Below are positions 62,237-64,000 of a DNA stretch of 64,000 nt, piece by piece; the stretch's first letter is position 1, and each line of letters opens with the position of its first letter. This stretch comes from BOG-908 sp965199235. GTDB taxonomy: Bacteria > Pseudomonadota > Alphaproteobacteria > Acetobacterales > Acetobacteraceae. Position numbers and translations under genes: made by a program. The notes below the pieces were generated by a model. It had not been told where the DNA came from. It ran no database searches and saw nothing but the letters and a program-made list of their open reading frames with translations. Location of the stretch: contig CBDAQU010000002.1 in NCBI GenBank assembly GCA_965199235.1, forward strand, positions 1,798,001 to 1,862,000, given 5' to 3'.

Positions 62237-62524
62237 ATGAAGCTCCCACTGATGAGCGCCGCCGTCCTGGCGACCGCCCTGTTCACAGCCCCTGTCCTCG
62301 CCCAGAGCACCACCGCTCCGGCGTCTCCGCCCGCCACCACGCCAGAGGCCACCCCGCCCGCGGCCGACACCCCGCCGGCCGACACCGGCACGACGCCGAA
62401 GAAGACGACGCACCATCACCACCACTCCTCGCACCACCACACCAAGAAGGCGTCGACCGACGCTGCCGCTCCGGACGCCTCGGCGCCGGCGCCCGCCACC
62501 CCCGACGCCACCACCCCGAAGTAA
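62237..62524 (+). CDS. secreted His-rich, Pro/Thr/Ala-rich protein
   Basis: Predicted 95-residue exported protein: signal peptide ending APVLAQ (residue ~23), then disordered Pro/Thr/Ala sequence with a cluster HHHHHSSHHH near residue 58. Such His clusters bind Ni, Zn or Cu. TTGGAGACACC precedes the ATG. It sits between ilvC and leuA with no functional link visible. A hairpin follows the stop. Confidence 0.65.
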   Translation: MKLPLMSAAVLATALFTAPVLAQSTTAPASPPATTPEATPPAADTPPADTGTTPKKTTHHHHHSSHHHTKKASTDAAAPDASAPAPATPDATTPK

Positions 62525-62530
62525 GGCGAA

Positions 62531-62568
62531 GCTGGGGATTGCCGCAGCGTCCGGCGGCTGTCCCCAGC
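62531..62568 (+). terminator. terminator after His-rich gene
   Basis: GCTGGGGA pairs with TCCCCAGC, with GCCGC/GCGGC nested inside, followed by ACCTTGCTTGTCC. It lies six bases past the stop and separates the gene from leuA. Confidence 0.65.
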
Positions 62569-62750
62569 ACCTTGCTTGTCCGATTTCCGCTTTCTTGCTA
62601 TGTACGCCGTGATGCCGTGCGTCCAACCTCTCTCCGCAATGCCGGCTCGTCGCGCGAACGACTGCGCGGCTTGGCGCCTTACGCCCGCAATTCGACTTAC
62701 TGCCCCCTGAGCGGGCTGCCGGGTTAGCGCCCGGCTCGTTCAGGGCATCG

Positions 62751-62767
62751 CCGGTGCCAGGCACCGG
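62751..62767. promoter_or_regulatory. 17-bp inverted repeat upstream of leuA
   Basis: CCGGTGCCAGGCACCGG is a perfect inverted repeat centred 36 bases before the leuA start. It could be an operator or a small stem near the ribosome-binding site. The rest of the 62569-62794 gap shows no leader peptide. Confidence 0.4.
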
Positions 62768-62794
62768 TCCGATCGAATTTCCGGGACATGCGCC

Positions 62795-64000
62795 ATGACG
62801 ATGAACCACCCCAGCTTCGGCCAGATGACGCCCGACCGCGTCATCGTGTTCGACACCACCCTGCGCGACGGCGAGCAATCGCCTGGCTTCTCGATGAACC
62901 TGGCCGAGAAGATACGCCTGGCCCACGCGCTGGCCGAACTCGGCGCCGACGTGATCGAGGCGGGGTTTCCCATCGCCTCGCCGGGCGATTTCGAAAGCGT
63001 GGAGGCGATCGCGCGCGAGGTTCGCGGGCCCGTCATCTGCGGCCTGGCCCGCTCGGCCCCCGGAGACATCGCGCGCGCCGCCGAGGCGGTCCGCCCGGCC
63101 CAACGCCCCCGCATCCACACTTTCATCAGCACCAGCCCGCTGCACATGAAGTACAAGCTGAGGATGGAGCCGGACGACGTGCTCCAGGCGGTCACCGCAT
63201 CGGTCGCCCTGGCCCGCAACCACGTGGCCGACGTCGAATGGTCGGCCGAGGACGGCAGCCGCACCGACCCCGACTTTTTGGCGCGCTGCGTGGAGGCCGC
63301 AATCGCCGCGGGTGCCACCACGATCAACGTTCCCGACACTGTCGGCTACGCGCTGCCGGACGACCTGACCCGCATCTTCACGAGCCTGCGCGAGCGTGTG
63401 CCCGGCGCCGACAGGGTGATCTTCTCCGCCCACAACCACAACGACCTCGGCCTGGCTGTGGCCAACACGCTGGCCGCCCTGCGCGCCGGCGCGCGCCAGG
63501 TGGAGTGCACCATCAACGGCATCGGCGAGCGGGCCGGCAACGCGGCGCTGGAGGAAATCACCATGGCGCTGCGCACGCGCCAGGACGCGGTGCCGCTGCG
63601 CACCGGCATCGTGTCGGAGAAGATCCTGCGCACCTCCCGCCTGCTTTCGACCATCACCGGCTTCGACGTGCAGCCGAACAAGGCGATCGTCGGCCGCAAC
63701 GCCTTTGCGCATGAGAGCGGCATCCACCAGGACGGCATGCTGAAGAACGCGCAGACCTACGAGATCATGACGCCCGAATCCGTGGGCTGGACCAAGACCA
63801 GCCTGGTCATGGGCAAGCATTCCGGCCGCGCCGCCTTTCGCGACAAGCTCGCGTCCATGGGCTACGCCGGCATCGGCGACAACGCGCTGAACGACGCGTT
63901 CCGCCGCTTCAAGGACATCGCCGACCGCAAGAAGATCGTCTACGACGAGGATATTGCCGCCCTGGTCGATGACGAGATCGGCCGCGACCACACGCGCATA
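62795..64000 (+). CDS. leuA: 2-isopropylmalate synthase (3' end outside window)
   Basis: First step of leucine synthesis: acetyl-CoA plus 2-ketoisovalerate. The visible 402 codons start MTMNHPSFGQMTPDRVIVFD, with DTTLRDGEQSPGFSM, VIEAGFPIASPGDFE, FSAHNHNDLGLAVANTLAAL with the metal His pair, and GIGERAGNAALEE. FAHESGIHQDGMLKN begins the post-barrel region. The C-terminal allosteric domain lies beyond base 64000. It completes the local ilvB-ilvN-ilvC-leuA group. Confidence 0.95.
   Translation, partial: MTMNHPSFGQMTPDRVIVFDTTLRDGEQSPGFSMNLAEKIRLAHALAELGADVIEAGFPIASPGDFESVEAIAREVRGPVICGLARSAPGDIARAAEAVRPAQRPRIHTFISTSPLHMKYKLRMEPDDVLQAVTASVALARNHVADVEWSAEDGSRTDPDFLARCVEAAIAAGATTINVPDTVGYALPDDLTRIFTSLRERVPGADRVIFSAHNHNDLGLAVANTLAALRAGARQVECTINGIGERAGNAALEEITMALRTRQDAVPLRTGIVSEKILRTSRLLSTITGFDVQPNKAIVGRNAFAHESGIHQDGMLKNAQTYEIMTPESVGWTKTSLVMGKHSGRAAFRDKLASMGYAGIGDNALNDAFRRFKDIADRKKIVYDEDIAALVDDEIGRDHTRI

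Noticed and set aside
62108..63991. 627-codon minus-strand open frame opposite leuA
   Set aside because: leuA is unmistakable on the plus strand; the antisense product is Gly/Ala/His-rich without motifs.

Overview
The window is a GC-rich bacterial chromosome segment with dense coding on both strands. Gene content and order point to an alphaproteobacterium, most likely Acetobacteraceae: the ihfB-lapA-trpF run, trpA-accD-folC, ubiE/coaBC next to mutM-rpsT-dnaA, the fused indolepyruvate oxidoreductase, and an abundance of GTG/TTG starts. This placement is inference from gene content; no taxonomic marker gene was compared.

Bases 1-7600 hold envelope and secondary-metabolism-like genes: a GT2-GtrA glycosyltransferase, a TPR-GT25 glycosyltransferase with an SDR oxidoreductase, and a YcaO-domain protein that overlaps an OpgH/MdoH-like glucosyltransferase. 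They are followed by ihfB and lapA. Bases 7690-16150 carry trpF, trpB, trpA, accD and folC, but the trp genes are separated by an antisense corA, an antisense secreted protein and a PQQ-type beta-propeller gene. Bases 16200-20800 hold three short accessory clusters (SDRs, DUF427, a secreted M28 peptidase). ahcY and a fused indolepyruvate ferredoxin oxidoreductase follow on the minus strand to 25739.

Bases 25900-31400 hold envelope genes: CopC/CopD-like copper proteins, a TonB-like protein, a GH26-like glycosidase with a carbohydrate-binding module, and small secreted or lipid-anchored proteins. yfgM-like, bamB and der form the usual outer-membrane-assembly/ribosome-GTPase block (31541-35075). 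An NMT1-type ABC importer lies at 36391-38884. A LysR regulator diverges from a quinone reductase at 39456-41010, followed by a LOG-type hydrolase, a strong terminator and tRNA-Pro(CGG).

Bases 42000-47900 hold a toxin-antitoxin pair whose PIN toxin is out of frame at a nine-base G run, an acyltransferase, DUF2842, apt, a large membrane protein, a VTT-domain protein and dut. A hybrid histidine kinase, coaBC, ubiE, mutM, rpsT and dnaA follow. serB, miaA and the branched-chain amino acid genes ilvB, ilvN, ilvC and leuA (cut by the window end) close the window.

The main unexplained structure is repetitive. A ~115 bp structured element occurs four times complete and once truncated, bounded by CTAG-like ends; two outward-facing pairs bracket the toxin-antitoxin module and serB. 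A second CTAG-bounded family occurs twice, and short palindromes recur between genes. Several neighbouring genes take their stop codon from these elements. The other notable point is the YcaO-OpgH coupling. No CRISPR array, rRNA or transposase was seen.
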